64,000 bases of DNA from Chitinophagaceae bacterium (GTDB taxonomy: Bacteria > Bacteroidota > Bacteroidia > Chitinophagales > Chitinophagaceae). Below the pieces are notes generated by a model that did no database searches, was not told the origin of the DNA, and worked only from the letters and a program-made list of their open reading frames with translations. Shown piece by piece: positions 17,097 through 25,722 of this stretch. Within the stretch, counting starts at the first letter, position 1. Each line of letters opens with the position of its first letter. The position numbers were made by a program, and so were the translations under genes. The stretch is taken from the NCBI GenBank assembly GCA_023957155.1, contig JAMLHK010000002.1:310001-374000 (forward strand), given 5' to 3'.

Positions 17097-17341
17097 GGTA
17101 CAACACCATGGCCGTCAACTTAAGCCCGAAGGGCTTGAACCGTGCCTGCGGCAGGCACGGTTTGAATAGCCCCCAACTTTGTTGGGGGACAAAATGTCGA
17201 TGTTTTTGTTGAACCCCGTAGGGGTTCAATGTAAAGTTTGGCGAATATACCACCGGTTACACCGATGGTTATTCAAATTAAATCCCATTCGGGGTGTTTG
17301 AGCGGATAGGCTTCTTAAGTTGGCGGATATGGTACAACACC
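17097..17341. mobile_element. MITE-like palindromic element with 11-bp flanking direct repeats
   Basis: GGTACAACACC occurs at 17097-17107 and again at 17331-17341. Immediately inside lie inverted termini of 17 bp (ATGGCCGTCAACTTAAG at 17108-17124 and its match at 17314-17330, 14 of 17 identical). The 223-bp interior has no coding frame but several strong hairpins: CCGTGCCT...AGGCACGG, CCCCCAAC-TTT-GTTGGGGG and GAACCCC-GTA-GGGGTTC. This is the layout of a miniature inverted-repeat element with target duplication. The insertion point is 3 bp after the FAD dehydrogenase stop codon. Confidence 0.55.
17161..17259. repeat. Dispersed hairpin repeat, copy 1
   Basis: This 99-bp core is shared with 26337-26435. 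It contains two perfect hairpins, CCCCCAAC-TTT-GTTGGGGG and GAACCCC-GTA-GGGGTTC, joined by a conserved linker with GATGTTTTTGTT. Copy 1 sits inside the MITE-like element; the shared similarity stops well inside the termini of that element. Confidence 0.85.
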
Positions 17342-17552
17342 GGCTGCGGAGCTGGTACCCGGATGAGCGGGCATGAATTAAGCTTACGCTGCTTTTGATA
17401 GGAGAATATAAGACCGGGAAAGTTGGATGTATACCTGAAATAAATTCTTTTGTAAAACCAAAACTTTTTAAAATCTTTATGGTGGGGTAATCCCTGATCC
17501 TGTTCTTTTGATCCTATGTAATACAATTAACCGGAGGTAACCAATATCTTAT

Positions 17553-18500
17553 ATGCAGCACATTTTAGAAGTTCACCAGCTCAAAAAATATTTTGCTTCA
17601 CAAAAGGCGGTAGATGATGTTAGTTTTACCATAGAACAAGGGGCCATTTTTGGCATGTTGGGACCGAACGGAGCGGGTAAAACAACGTTGCTCAGGATGA
17701 TCACCGGGATATTCTTTCCCGATAGCGGTACCATTATTTTTGAAGGGAAAAAATTCGATCCGCTCCATGATATTACCCGCATAGGCTACATGCCGGAAGA
17801 AAGAGGATTGTATAAAAAAATGAAGATTGGTGAACAGGCTTTATACTTAGCCCGGCTGAAAGGGTTAAGTAAGGCGGAAGCTATGAAAAAAATAAAATTC
17901 TGGTTTCAGCGCCTGGAGATGGAAAGCTGGTGGAATAAAAAGGTGCAGGATCTGAGCAAGGGCATGAGCCAGAAACTGCAGTTTGTTACTACCGTGCTGC
18001 ATGAGCCTTCACTCGTTATTTTGGATGAGCCGTTCAGCGGGCTTGATCCGGTAAATGCCAATCTGATAAAGGACGAAATATTCCGGCTGGCAAAAAACGG
18101 CTGCACCATTATCTTCAGCACGCATCGCATGGAGCAGGTAGAAGAGATCTGTGACCATATTATTCTTATTAATAAGGGAAATAAAATATTGGATGGTTCT
18201 GTTAAAAATGTAAAGCAGGAATTTAAAGAGAATGTTTTCCAGGTTGGCTTTGAAAAAAAGCCCGGTGATATACCCGGTAATAATATTTTTGAAATTACGG
18301 GTGAAAAGGATCAGTCGGTGTTATTAAAGATTCATGAAGGATTTAAGCCGCATGATGTATTACAATATTTACTTGGACTCAATCATGAAATCATATCATT
18401 CAATGAGATACTGCCTTCATTGAATGACATTTTTATTAAGCTGGTTGAAGGTACTCCGCTGGCAAGAGCATTTCATACTGCTCCCACATCAGCCAACTAA
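17553..18500 (+). CDS. ABC transporter ATP-binding protein (NatA-like)
   Basis: This 315-residue ATPase has Walker A GPNGAGKTT near residues 38-46, the Q-loop region with GYMPEERGLYKKM, the signature LSKGMSQKLQ, Walker B SLVILDEPFSGLDP and the switch histidine in IIFSTHRMEQ. A C-terminal extension of about 80 residues after the ATPase core matches DUF4162, found in exporters of the NatA/YhaQ type. It powers the permease encoded 35 bp downstream. The pair probably exports sodium, a drug or a peptide; the substrate cannot be read from sequence. A GGAGG motif lies about 15 bp before the ATG. Confidence 0.93.
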   Translation: MQHILEVHQLKKYFASQKAVDDVSFTIEQGAIFGMLGPNGAGKTTLLRMITGIFFPDSGTIIFEGKKFDPLHDITRIGYMPEERGLYKKMKIGEQALYLARLKGLSKAEAMKKIKFWFQRLEMESWWNKKVQDLSKGMSQKLQFVTTVLHEPSLVILDEPFSGLDPVNANLIKDEIFRLAKNGCTIIFSTHRMEQVEEICDHIILINKGNKILDGSVKNVKQEFKENVFQVGFEKKPGDIPGNNIFEITGEKDQSVLLKIHEGFKPHDVLQYLLGLNHEIISFNEILPSLNDIFIKLVEGTPLARAFHTAPTSAN

Positions 18501-18535
18501 CGGTATATGCATAACATAATAATCCGGTAAAGTAT

Positions 18536-19840
18536 ATGAATAAGATCAGCCTGATAATAGAAAGAGAGTATATGACCAGGGTAAAGAGAAAGTCCTTTTT
18601 ACTCACCACCCTGCTTGTGCCTTTGGTTATTGCATCTTTCTATGCCATCATTATTGTGGTTTCCGTTAGCGGGGAAAGCAATACACAACGGGTTGCTATT
18701 TTAGATGAAGCCGGGCTGTTTAATGGAAAGATAGAGACGGAAAAGAATGACAGGTCAACTTATATTTTTATTCATAATGAAACGGAGCAGTCCTTTGTAG
18801 CAAGGTATAAGAATGAGGGATACGGGCTGTTTTTGTATATACCCGGTTTTGAAAATAATGAGCTTCCTCATATCAGGCTGCACAGCCAGGCGGTAGTTAA
18901 CCTGTTTGTAAAATCAGCGCTGGAAAAGAAGATCAATGCGGCAATTGAAAAGAAACGGCTGGCTGCGGCAAAGATCAGCCCGGAGGTATATAAGAATATC
19001 AAAGCGGATATTGAAATTGACAATGCGGTTGACTCCGGTAAAGGGGAACGAAAGGGTGTTGGAGGTGCTGCCGTTGGCGCTGTTGCCGGTATTCTTATAT
19101 ATATGATCCTGCTGATTTACGGAACGATGGTGATGCGTGGTGTTATGGAGGAAAAAACCAATCGTATAGCGGAAGTGATTGTAAGCTCTGCGAAACCCTT
19201 TCAACTCATGCTGGGTAAAATAATCGGTATCGGTGCCGTAGGCTTGACGCAATTTGCAATTTGGATCGTGATCATTGGGTTAGCCCAGTTTATTATACCC
19301 TTAATTTTTCCGGGGGTATTCCATCAGTTATCTGATCCTGCTTTGACCGGGGCGGTGGTACAAAAGGGCAGCTCAGGTAAGGTGGCTGAGATCGTTGAAA
19401 GTATACGACTGCTTCCTTTGGCATTGATCCTTTTTTCTTTCGTCTTTTATTTCCTGGGTGGTTATTTGCTATATGCCGCGTTATTCGCTGCTATCGGAAG
19501 TGTGGTCAGTGAAGATCAGCAGGAAGCCCAGCAACTGGTATTTCCCGTGATGATGCCGCTGATTTTAGGCTTTGTTATCATGACCAAAGCCATCAATGAT
19601 CCTGATAGTGGTATTGCCGTTTTCGGCAGCCTGTTTCCGCTTACTTCTCCCATTGTAATGATGGGTAGAATTCCTTATGGTGTTCCATGGTGGCAGTTAA
19701 CGCTTTCTATGTTTTTATTAGTGCTCACCTTCCTTTTCTTTACCTGGGTTACTGCTAAAATTTACCGGACAGGCATTTTGCTTTACGGTAAAAAGGTAAC
19801 CTGGAAAGAAATATGGAAATGGTTAGTAAGAAAAGGATAA
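18536..19840 (+). CDS. ABC transporter permease (ABC-2 / NatB-like)
   Basis: This 434-residue membrane protein has one N-terminal transmembrane helix (LLTTLLVPLVIASFYAIIIV), an extracytoplasmic domain of about 130 residues, then a cluster of about five helices. The family motif VMRGVMEEKTNRIAEVIVSSAKPFQLMLGKI follows the second helix (split here as MEEKTNRIAEV and KPFQLMLGKI), as in NatB/YhaP permeases. It pairs with the ATPase just upstream to form a bidomain exporter. No terminator was seen right after it in the plus direction. Confidence 0.92.
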   Translation: MNKISLIIEREYMTRVKRKSFLLTTLLVPLVIASFYAIIIVVSVSGESNTQRVAILDEAGLFNGKIETEKNDRSTYIFIHNETEQSFVARYKNEGYGLFLYIPGFENNELPHIRLHSQAVVNLFVKSALEKKINAAIEKKRLAAAKISPEVYKNIKADIEIDNAVDSGKGERKGVGGAAVGAVAGILIYMILLIYGTMVMRGVMEEKTNRIAEVIVSSAKPFQLMLGKIIGIGAVGLTQFAIWIVIIGLAQFIIPLIFPGVFHQLSDPALTGAVVQKGSSGKVAEIVESIRLLPLALILFSFVFYFLGGYLLYAALFAAIGSVVSEDQQEAQQLVFPVMMPLILGFVIMTKAINDPDSGIAVFGSLFPLTSPIVMMGRIPYGVPWWQLTLSMFLLVLTFLFFTWVTAKIYRTGILLYGKKVTWKEIWKWLVRKG

Positions 19841-19894
19841 GAAGATTAGAAATTAGAGATTTTACATTTGAGATGCGTCTCTCGCATAAAAAAA

Positions 19895-19932
19895 TGCCAT
19901 TAACAAAAGGCGAAAACCCGTTGTTAATGGCA
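19895..19932 (-). terminator. Rho-independent terminator of the SOD gene
   Basis: TGCCATTAACAA (19895-19906) and TTGTTAATGGCA (19921-19932) form a perfect 12-bp stem with a 14-nt loop. On the minus strand the stem is followed at once by seven T residues, and it lies 32 bp after the sodC stop codon. On the plus strand the following bases are not T-rich, so it acts mainly for sodC. Confidence 0.85.
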
Positions 19933-19964
19933 TTGCAATATTCCCGGAGTGAATAAAGCGGCTC

Positions 19965-20585
19965 TTATTTAATAACGCCGCACCCGATTCTTGTACCGGC
20001 ATTACCCGATGGCTGGGAAGTATAATCATCTACACCACCATGTACGATCAGCGCTTTATCCAGGATATTTTTTTCCTCGCTGCCGCCTAATGTCCATAGG
20101 TCGGTTTCTATAGTAAGACTGCCTTTACCCTCTGCATTTAATTCCACGTTTCCGATGTCGCCCGAATGAAAGGCGGCGCTTCCCCATTTACCATGCTGCT
20201 GTTTGGTAGGGTTCCAGTGCCCGTGCGACAGGTTCCCGTTATCGCCGCAATCACCATGTTCATGAATATGAACGGCTACGCTTTTGCCGGCTTTGGCAGG
20301 GATAGTAATTTCCAGCTCTAATTTTACTTTCCCGTTTTCGTCTGCATCGAATTTGGCCGTGCCGGAAACCGTAGTGTCGGCATAGGTGCCGGTAAGAACA
20401 GCCTCAGCGTGTTTTATTAAAGGGACGGAAGTGCTTTCGTGTGTGGTGTGGCTTTCGGTACCAGCTTCCGTATTCCCCGAAGCGGATGTATTGTCAGCAG
20501 GGTTATTACAGGAAAATACCAGAGCAAATGCCGGGGCAAGTGCCAGTGTTTGCACTGCCTGCCGGCTTAAAAATCGAAAATTCAT
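19965..20585 (-). CDS. sodC: Cu/Zn superoxide dismutase lipoprotein
   Basis: This 206-residue protein has a signal peptide ending in FSC, so it is probably a lipoprotein. A Ser/Thr/His-rich linker (about 24-50) follows, then the SodC beta-barrel. Metal ligands and family motifs are present: VHIHEHGDCGDNG, SHGHWNP, HGKWGSAAFHSGDIGN, LIVHGGVDDYTSQPSGNAGTRIGCGVI. The enzyme turns superoxide into hydrogen peroxide and oxygen in the envelope. The linker SHTTHES may bind copper, which is speculation. A strong terminator lies downstream and a TAnnTTTG box (CAAAGTTA on the plus strand at 20621-20628) upstream, so it is a single-gene unit. Confidence 0.95.
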   Translation of the reverse strand: MNFRFLSRQAVQTLALAPAFALVFSCNNPADNTSASGNTEAGTESHTTHESTSVPLIKHAEAVLTGTYADTTVSGTAKFDADENGKVKLELEITIPAKAGKSVAVHIHEHGDCGDNGNLSHGHWNPTKQQHGKWGSAAFHSGDIGNVELNAEGKGSLTIETDLWTLGGSEEKNILDKALIVHGGVDDYTSQPSGNAGTRIGCGVIK

Positions 20586-20620
20586 AACTAAATATTTTAA
20601 AATTTTAAAGAACTAAGCGG

Positions 20621-20628
20621 CAAAGTTA
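20621..20628 (-). promoter_or_regulatory. Putative -7 box of sodC
   Basis: Read on the minus strand this is TAACTTTG, an exact TAnnTTTG match, 36 nt before the sodC start codon. No TTTG is found at the usual spacing, so only the -7 element supports it. Confidence 0.4.
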
Positions 20629-20834
20629 CAAAAACCTTATCCGGTTATTTATATCATTCGTCAACTTTATATGCGATGAAAAAGATTTTTGGGATAGTAT
20701 TCTTATTGTTTTTATAGTTATTGACCGTATCGCAGGATGTACTTGGTTCCCGGTTGAAACATGGCTAATCTATTATGAACCGTTCATTTGAACCGTTGTG
20801 GAAATAATTGTACCGGATCAATCATTCGCTTTCC

Positions 20835-20842
20835 TATTTTTG
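20835..20842 (+). promoter_or_regulatory. Putative -7 box of the MBL hydrolase gene
   Basis: TATTTTTG matches TAnnTTTG exactly. A TTG lies at 20808-20810, 24 nt upstream, slightly further than usual. Transcription would start at or just before the ATG at 20850. Confidence 0.4.
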
Positions 20843-20849
20843 CGGGTGT

Positions 20850-21686
20850 ATGTCGCTTTTTATCACCGCTTTAAATTCGGGCAGTAATGGCAACTGCTAT
20901 TACATAGGAAATAAAAACGAGGCCGTATTGATTGATGCCGGTATTTCCTGCCGGGAAACGGAAAAAAGGATGAGCCGGCTGGGCTTGAATATGCAGCTCG
21001 TAAAAGCGATCTTTGTATCTCATGAACATTCGGATCATATTACCGGTGTGCCGGGTCTGTCTAAAAAATATCAGCTTCCGGTATTTATTACTGAAGCTAC
21101 GTTGCGCTCCGCTCCTATTCCTGTTGAAAAGGATCGCATTCGCCATTTCTCCCCTTATCATCCGGTTGCGGTAGGGAATTTAGCAATAACTGCTTTTCCC
21201 AAATGCCATGATGCCGCTGATCCGCATAGTTTTGTGGTGTCGGGCAATAAGGTAAATGTGGGCATTTTTACAGATATCGGAAATCCATGCGCGCATGTTG
21301 TTCGTCATTTCAGCCAGTGCCATTCCGTTTTCCTGGAAGCCAATTATTGCAGGGATATGCTTGCCAACGGCAGCTATCCTTATCATTTAAAAAAACGCAT
21401 CAGCGGGGGGAACGGTCATTTATCCAATACAGAGGCCCTCGAACTGTTTACTAAGCACAGGGGTGAACACCTGACCCACCTGATCTTATCGCATTTATCT
21501 AAAAACAATAACAGCCCCGAGCTGGTAGAACAGCTTTTCAGTAAAGAAGCCAATGGTACCCGGATTGTTGTTGCTTCCCGCTACCACGAAACGCCTGTTT
21601 ATTGTATCGGGAATAATAGTCCCGGATCATCTGTTCGTGCCGAAAAACCGGTATCACCCGGACATACCCAGCTTTCCCTGTTTTAA
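20850..21686 (+). CDS. MBL-fold metallo-hydrolase (YycJ/WalJ-like)
   Basis: I choose the ATG at 20850 because the family N terminus begins there (MSLFITALNSGSNGNCYYIGN); a longer frame from 20808 would add 14 unrelated residues. The protein has 278 residues and the beta-lactamase-fold motifs LIDAGISCRETEKRM, FVSHEHSDHITGV, FTDIGNPCAHV and LEANYCRDM. Related YycJ proteins are DNA-processing phosphodiesterases. Bacteroidota members are usually listed as MBL hydrolases of unknown role. A consensus -7 box TATTTTTG at 20835-20842 lies so close to the ATG that the message may be almost leaderless. The sucC gene follows 98 bp later on the same strand. Confidence 0.9.
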   Translation: MSLFITALNSGSNGNCYYIGNKNEAVLIDAGISCRETEKRMSRLGLNMQLVKAIFVSHEHSDHITGVPGLSKKYQLPVFITEATLRSAPIPVEKDRIRHFSPYHPVAVGNLAITAFPKCHDAADPHSFVVSGNKVNVGIFTDIGNPCAHVVRHFSQCHSVFLEANYCRDMLANGSYPYHLKKRISGGNGHLSNTEALELFTKHRGEHLTHLILSHLSKNNNSPELVEQLFSKEANGTRIVVASRYHETPVYCIGNNSPGSSVRAEKPVSPGHTQLSLF

Positions 21687-21784
21687 CCTCTCCGGTGTGT
21701 TCTTCCAGACGAGCGATATACGCCGGCATCATCCCGATTTTTCTATTCCCTCGTTCTGCGTTATTTTCGCTGAAATTTTTACAC

Positions 21785-22999
21785 ATGAATCTGCATGAAT
21801 ACCAGGCTAAAGAGTTGCTAAAAAAATTCAATGTTCCTATCCAGGATGGTATACCCGTTGATACCGCAGAAAAGGCGGAAGAAGCGTATAAACAACTTAA
21901 AGTACAGTATGGTAATAATTTTGCTGTGGTAAAGGCGCAGATCCACGCCGGCGGGCGCGGAAAGGGTAAGATAGAGGGAACCGAACAACGCGGAGTTGCT
22001 GTAGGTAAAAGTGCAGAAGAGATTAAAACCATTGCGGGAAATATTATAGGTCATACCCTGGTAACCCTGCAGACCGGTGCCGCAGGTAAGCTGGTAAATA
22101 AAGTATTGGTAGCACAGGATGTATACTATCCCGGCGCCAATCCGGTAAAGGAGTTTTACCTTTCTATCCTTGTTGATCGCGGTAAAGGTCAAAATGTGAT
22201 TATGTACAGTACTGAGGGTGGAATGGATATTGAAAAAGTTGCACACGATACACCCGATAAAATATTCAAAGAATGGGTACACCCTGCCGGGGGATTGCTT
22301 CCTTTCCAGGCTCGTAAAATTGCATTCAACCTGGGATTAAGCGGGGAAGCATTTAAGAATTGTGTGCGGTTTGTGACTAATTTATACAAGGCTTATGTGG
22401 ATCTTGATTGCAGTATGCTCGAGATCAATCCCCTTTTTAAAACAAGCGATGAAAAGATCATAGCGGTTGATTGTAAAATGAACTTAGATGATAATGCGTT
22501 GATGCGTCATACCGACTTAGAAGCTTTGCGCGATATCAGTGAAGAAGATCCTACCGAAGTGGAAGCCCGTAAATACAATCTTAACTTTATAAAATTAGAT
22601 GGTAATGTAGGTTGTATGGTGAATGGCGCCGGGTTAGCGATGGCTACAATGGATATGATCAAGCTTAGCGGTGGTGAGCCGGCTAACTTCCTGGACGTGG
22701 GAGGTACAGCTAATGCACAGACTGTTGAAGCCGGGTTCCGAATTATACTGAAAGATCCGAAAGTTAAAGCTATTCTCATTAATATCTTTGGAGGCATCGT
22801 ACGTTGCGACCGGGTTGCGCAGGGTGTTATTGATGCCTATAATTCTATTGGCGACATCCGGGTGCCTATTATCGTTCGTCTGCAGGGAACCAATGCGGAA
22901 GAGGCGAAAAAACTGATTGAGGAAAGCGGGCTGAAAGTACAGTCTGCTATTTTGCTGAGTGAAGCTGCCGGGTTGGTAAACCAGGCGGTAAGCGCTTAA
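21785..22999 (+). CDS. sucC: Succinate-CoA ligase (ADP-forming) beta subunit
   Basis: The start is placed at ATG 21785, since MNLHEYQAKELLKKFNVP is the normal N terminus; the frame is open 30 codons further upstream. The 404-residue protein has the ATP-grasp domain (VVKAQIHAGGRGKG, the nucleotide lid, MLEINPLF) and the C-terminal CoA-ligase domain with GNVGCMVNGAGLAMATMD, ANFLDVGGTA and INIFGGIVRCDRVAQG. It catalyses succinyl-CoA to succinate with substrate-level ATP formation in the TCA cycle. The alpha subunit gene (sucD) is not next to it, so the two subunits are encoded apart. A terminator follows the gene. Confidence 0.97.
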   Translation: MNLHEYQAKELLKKFNVPIQDGIPVDTAEKAEEAYKQLKVQYGNNFAVVKAQIHAGGRGKGKIEGTEQRGVAVGKSAEEIKTIAGNIIGHTLVTLQTGAAGKLVNKVLVAQDVYYPGANPVKEFYLSILVDRGKGQNVIMYSTEGGMDIEKVAHDTPDKIFKEWVHPAGGLLPFQARKIAFNLGLSGEAFKNCVRFVTNLYKAYVDLDCSMLEINPLFKTSDEKIIAVDCKMNLDDNALMRHTDLEALRDISEEDPTEVEARKYNLNFIKLDGNVGCMVNGAGLAMATMDMIKLSGGEPANFLDVGGTANAQTVEAGFRIILKDPKVKAILINIFGGIVRCDRVAQGVIDAYNSIGDIRVPIIVRLQGTNAEEAKKLIEESGLKVQSAILLSEAAGLVNQAVSA

Positions 23000-23020
23000 T
23001 GATAACGCGTTATTATAAGA

Positions 23021-23051
23021 AAAGGTGAAGGATCAAAATGCTTTCACCTTT
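23021..23051 (+). terminator. Terminator after sucC
   Basis: AAAGGTGAA (23021-23029) pairs with TTCACCTTT (23043-23051), with a 13-nt loop, and the right arm runs into TTTTT. It lies 22 bp after the sucC stop codon and 36 bp before the next gene on the same strand. Confidence 0.75.
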
Positions 23052-23086
23052 TTAAATGTACGGACGATCTCTTTAAACGAATAGAA

Positions 23087-23932
23087 ATGAATCCCCGTTT
23101 ATTACATTGTGTATATAGTGTATCCATGCTGCTACTTATGCTTTGCTGTCTGCCGGCCTGTAAAAAAGGGGTTAAGCAACAGGACGATGAGTTGTATTCC
23201 CGGCATCTGCAGCGCAAGGTTAAGCTAACGGTGATCAGTACGCCCATGCCTGATGATAAAACGGATATTAACCTGCTGGTCTGTAACGATGGACAATTGT
23301 TTGACCGGTTGAACATCAGGTTCATGGCAGACAGCCTGTACCGGACAAAGCGTCTTTCTCCATTAGTGATCGTGGGTATTCACGCAGGAAACCGTTTAGA
23401 AGAGTATGGCATAGCGGAAAGATCGGGTAAAGCAGCTGCCGGTGGAAAAGCAGATCATTACGACAGTTTCTTCAACAACGAACTGTATCCCTATGCAAAG
23501 AAAAATGCAGGCGTAAGAAAATTTAAGTCCGTGGCTGTTGCCGGCTTCGGCGCCGGGGGATTATCAGCGCTGGATATGGCATGGAGCCATCCTGATAAGA
23601 TCAGCAAAGCGGGAATATTTTCGGGCGCTTTCTCCAGGAAAGAAAAAAATACTCCAGATACAGCCCGGGGAATGATGTTTGAAAAATTAAAAAGTTCCCG
23701 CAAACGCCCTCACCTGCAATACTGGTTTTATGCAGGCGCCGGCGGCAACACGGATATTGCAAAGGATGATGCGGAAGACATCAGCTCCTCCACCTTGCAG
23801 ATCGTTGAGCTGCTGGAAGACAAAAGCTTTACTACAGCCGGTGATATTGTTTTCCGGAAAGGTTTAACCAACGACAGCCGGTCATGGATAGCCGTATTTC
23901 CGGAGTTTTTGGAATACAGCTTTGGGAAATAA
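23087..23932 (+). CDS. Esterase-D-like alpha/beta hydrolase lipoprotein lacking catalytic residues
   Basis: This 281-residue protein has a lipoprotein signal (CLPAC, Cys25). The rest follows the IroE/esterase-D fold: LVIVGIHAGNRLEEYG, NNELYPYAKKNAGVR, SVAVAGFGAGGLSALDMAWSH, AGIFSGAFSR and a C-terminal WIAVFPEFLEYSFGK. In active relatives the nucleophile elbow is G-x-S-M-G-G; here it is G-F-G-A-G-G, so the Ser is a Gly. The usual catalytic His loop (GGxHNExxW) reads KGLTNDSRSW, so that His is missing too. It is therefore probably a pseudo-enzyme with a binding or structural role. It is separated from sucC by a terminator and converges on the Gfo/Idh gene. Confidence 0.82.
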   Translation: MNPRLLHCVYSVSMLLLMLCCLPACKKGVKQQDDELYSRHLQRKVKLTVISTPMPDDKTDINLLVCNDGQLFDRLNIRFMADSLYRTKRLSPLVIVGIHAGNRLEEYGIAERSGKAAAGGKADHYDSFFNNELYPYAKKNAGVRKFKSVAVAGFGAGGLSALDMAWSHPDKISKAGIFSGAFSRKEKNTPDTARGMMFEKLKSSRKRPHLQYWFYAGAGGNTDIAKDDAEDISSSTLQIVELLEDKSFTTAGDIVFRKGLTNDSRSWIAVFPEFLEYSFGK

Positions 23933-24010
23933 AAAAGGGAAGCAGTATATTTCAACCGCTTCACCTCATATATATTCCGTGCTGTAGCACCGGCGTTTAT
24001 CTGTGTGTGT

Positions 24011-25459
24011 TTACAGGTTTAAGCTCCATCCGTTGCGGTATTCCCGTTTAACGAACCGGTTGGCTTCATCGAAGTTCGTGATCTTCATATTTTTGGCATC
24101 CCACAGCAGCTTTTTACGACCGGTAAATTTGTTTTTACCCCAGCCGCTTACGGTTGGATCTGTATACAAAGCGCTTCGGATGGCAAGATTACCCATCAGG
24201 ATGCTTTCGGTGAAAGGTCCTGCATATTCAAAAGGTGAGCTGGTTTCGCCTTTACCGTAGCCCGCGATGCATGCGTTTACCCATTGCAGGTAGTGTCCTT
24301 CCGGTACGCGTTTGATGGTTTCTTTTACCGCTTTTGCACTTTCATTTTTTGTGAGTGGCAGCAATCTCGGATTGGCACCGTAACAATCTGCCAGTAATTT
24401 GCCTTTGGTTCCTATGAACAAAACACCTCCGTCCCAGTTTCCAAATTCTTCTTCAGGCAATAATTCATCCGGTCTTTTGGGCAGTAAGCCTCCGTCATAC
24501 CAGGAAACTTTTACAACTCCTTTTTTATCTTTCCGGGGATATTCAAGATGAATAATGGATGATACGGGGCAGCTATCGGTATTATTCGCTTCCTGGTTCA
24601 TTCCGGTCCATTGATTGGCAATGCTGCATTCGGCGGAAGAAGGAAAATCAATGGGTAATATCCTGTAAATCGGATCCATAATATGGCAGGCCATATCGCC
24701 CAAAGCCCCCGTTCCATAATTCCACCAGCCTCTCCAGTTAAACGGCAGATAAGCCGGGTTATATTCTTCTTCAGGAGCTGTACCCAGCCATAAATCCCAA
24801 TTCAGCTCGCTGGGTACAGGATGGTTACCGGTAGGCTTGGCTATTCCCTGGGGCCAAATAGGACGATTGGTCCATGCCTGGGCTTCAACGATATCTCCGA
24901 TCAGTCCTGCATCATATATTTCTTTCATTCTTCTTACACCGTCTCCCGAGCCGCCCTGGTTGCCCATTTGGGTAACCACCTTATATTTTTTGGCAGCCTG
25001 TGCGAGAATACGGGCCTCATAAATATCGTGTGTGAGCGGTTTCTGCGTATACACGTGTTTGCCTAACTGCATAGCTGCAAGAGTAGCTACAGCATGCGTG
25101 TGGTCAGGTGTGGAGATAGAACAGGCATCAATGTTATTTTTCTCTTTAGCCAACATTTCCCTGAAATCTTTATAGTATTTCGCTTTGGGGAAGTTTTGCC
25201 TTGATTTTACCGCCTGGCGGTCATCTACGTCAACCAATGCCACGATATTAACATTGGGGCTTTTAGCAAAAGAAGTAAGATCGCTTTCTCCTTTTCCTCC
25301 GGCGCCGATACCTGCAATATTTAATTTATCGCTTGGCGCTACGAATCCTTTACCTAATACATGCCGGGGCACGATAAAATAGCCGGCCGCAGCAACCGAA
25401 GCATTGCGCAGGAATTTTCTGCGGGAATTTTTAGACTTTGATTTTAATTTCTGGCTCAT
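24011..25459 (-). CDS. Gfo/Idh/MocA family oxidoreductase with TAT signal
   Basis: This 482-residue protein starts with a basic stretch and a twin-arginine signal (NSRRKFLRNASVAAAGYFIV). The Rossmann part (NIAGIGAGGKGESDL, IVALVDVDDRQA) and the family motif MQLGKHVYTQKPLTHDIYEAR follow, then MGNQGGSGDGVRRMKE, NWDLWLGTAPEEEYN and NYGTGALGDMACHIMDP. It is exported folded to the periplasm like its paralogue at 7061-8434, with which it shares QKP and the WxLWxGTAP motif. Such enzymes are thought to act on glycosides or polyols with bound NAD. The gene stands alone, convergent with the esterase-like gene, with an 86-bp leader to a TATCTTTG box (plus-strand CAAAGATA at 25546-25553). Confidence 0.92.
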   Translation of the reverse strand: MSQKLKSKSKNSRRKFLRNASVAAAGYFIVPRHVLGKGFVAPSDKLNIAGIGAGGKGESDLTSFAKSPNVNIVALVDVDDRQAVKSRQNFPKAKYYKDFREMLAKEKNNIDACSISTPDHTHAVATLAAMQLGKHVYTQKPLTHDIYEARILAQAAKKYKVVTQMGNQGGSGDGVRRMKEIYDAGLIGDIVEAQAWTNRPIWPQGIAKPTGNHPVPSELNWDLWLGTAPEEEYNPAYLPFNWRGWWNYGTGALGDMACHIMDPIYRILPIDFPSSAECSIANQWTGMNQEANNTDSCPVSSIIHLEYPRKDKKGVVKVSWYDGGLLPKRPDELLPEEEFGNWDGGVLFIGTKGKLLADCYGANPRLLPLTKNESAKAVKETIKRVPEGHYLQWVNACIAGYGKGETSSPFEYAGPFTESILMGNLAIRSALYTDPTVSGWGKNKFTGRKKLLWDAKNMKITNFDEANRFVKREYRNGWSLNL

Positions 25460-25722
25460 CGTTTGTGAAATTTTGTGTTAAGGTAAGAACATATAGGGAG
25501 ATTTAGGATTTGAGATTTGATATTTAAGATTTGATAGCCGTTGGCAAAGATATTATTATATAAAGCCCTTTGCAGCTCACCGGGAGTCAATAATCAAAAT
25601 AGTAGCAGCCTGAACGAATTACTATTCAGGTAGGCTATTGCTAAGGTTCAGAACCCTGTTTCCTATATGGGCAAAGGGTCATTTGGAATAAAATGATGCT
25701 TAGATTCAGGCGCTCCGTATAA

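Noticed and set aside
20776-20797. Two direct copies of TGAACCGTT, 13 bp apart, before the MBL gene
   Set aside because: It could be an operator, but a pair of 9-bp repeats is too little to call a site without a known regulator.
21695-21784. Extended N terminus of sucC
   Set aside because: The 30 extra residues are not part of SucC; MNLHEYQAKELL at 21785 is the family start.
25500-25540. Run of GATTTGA-like units upstream of the Gfo/Idh gene
   Set aside because: The units are short, AT-rich and irregular; this is simple sequence rather than a repeat array or CRISPR.
25608-25645. Imperfect hairpin with CCTGAA/TTCAGG arms, looked at as an attC-like site or terminator
   Set aside because: The arms are only six clean base pairs with bulges, no integrase gene or cassette is nearby, and no T run follows.
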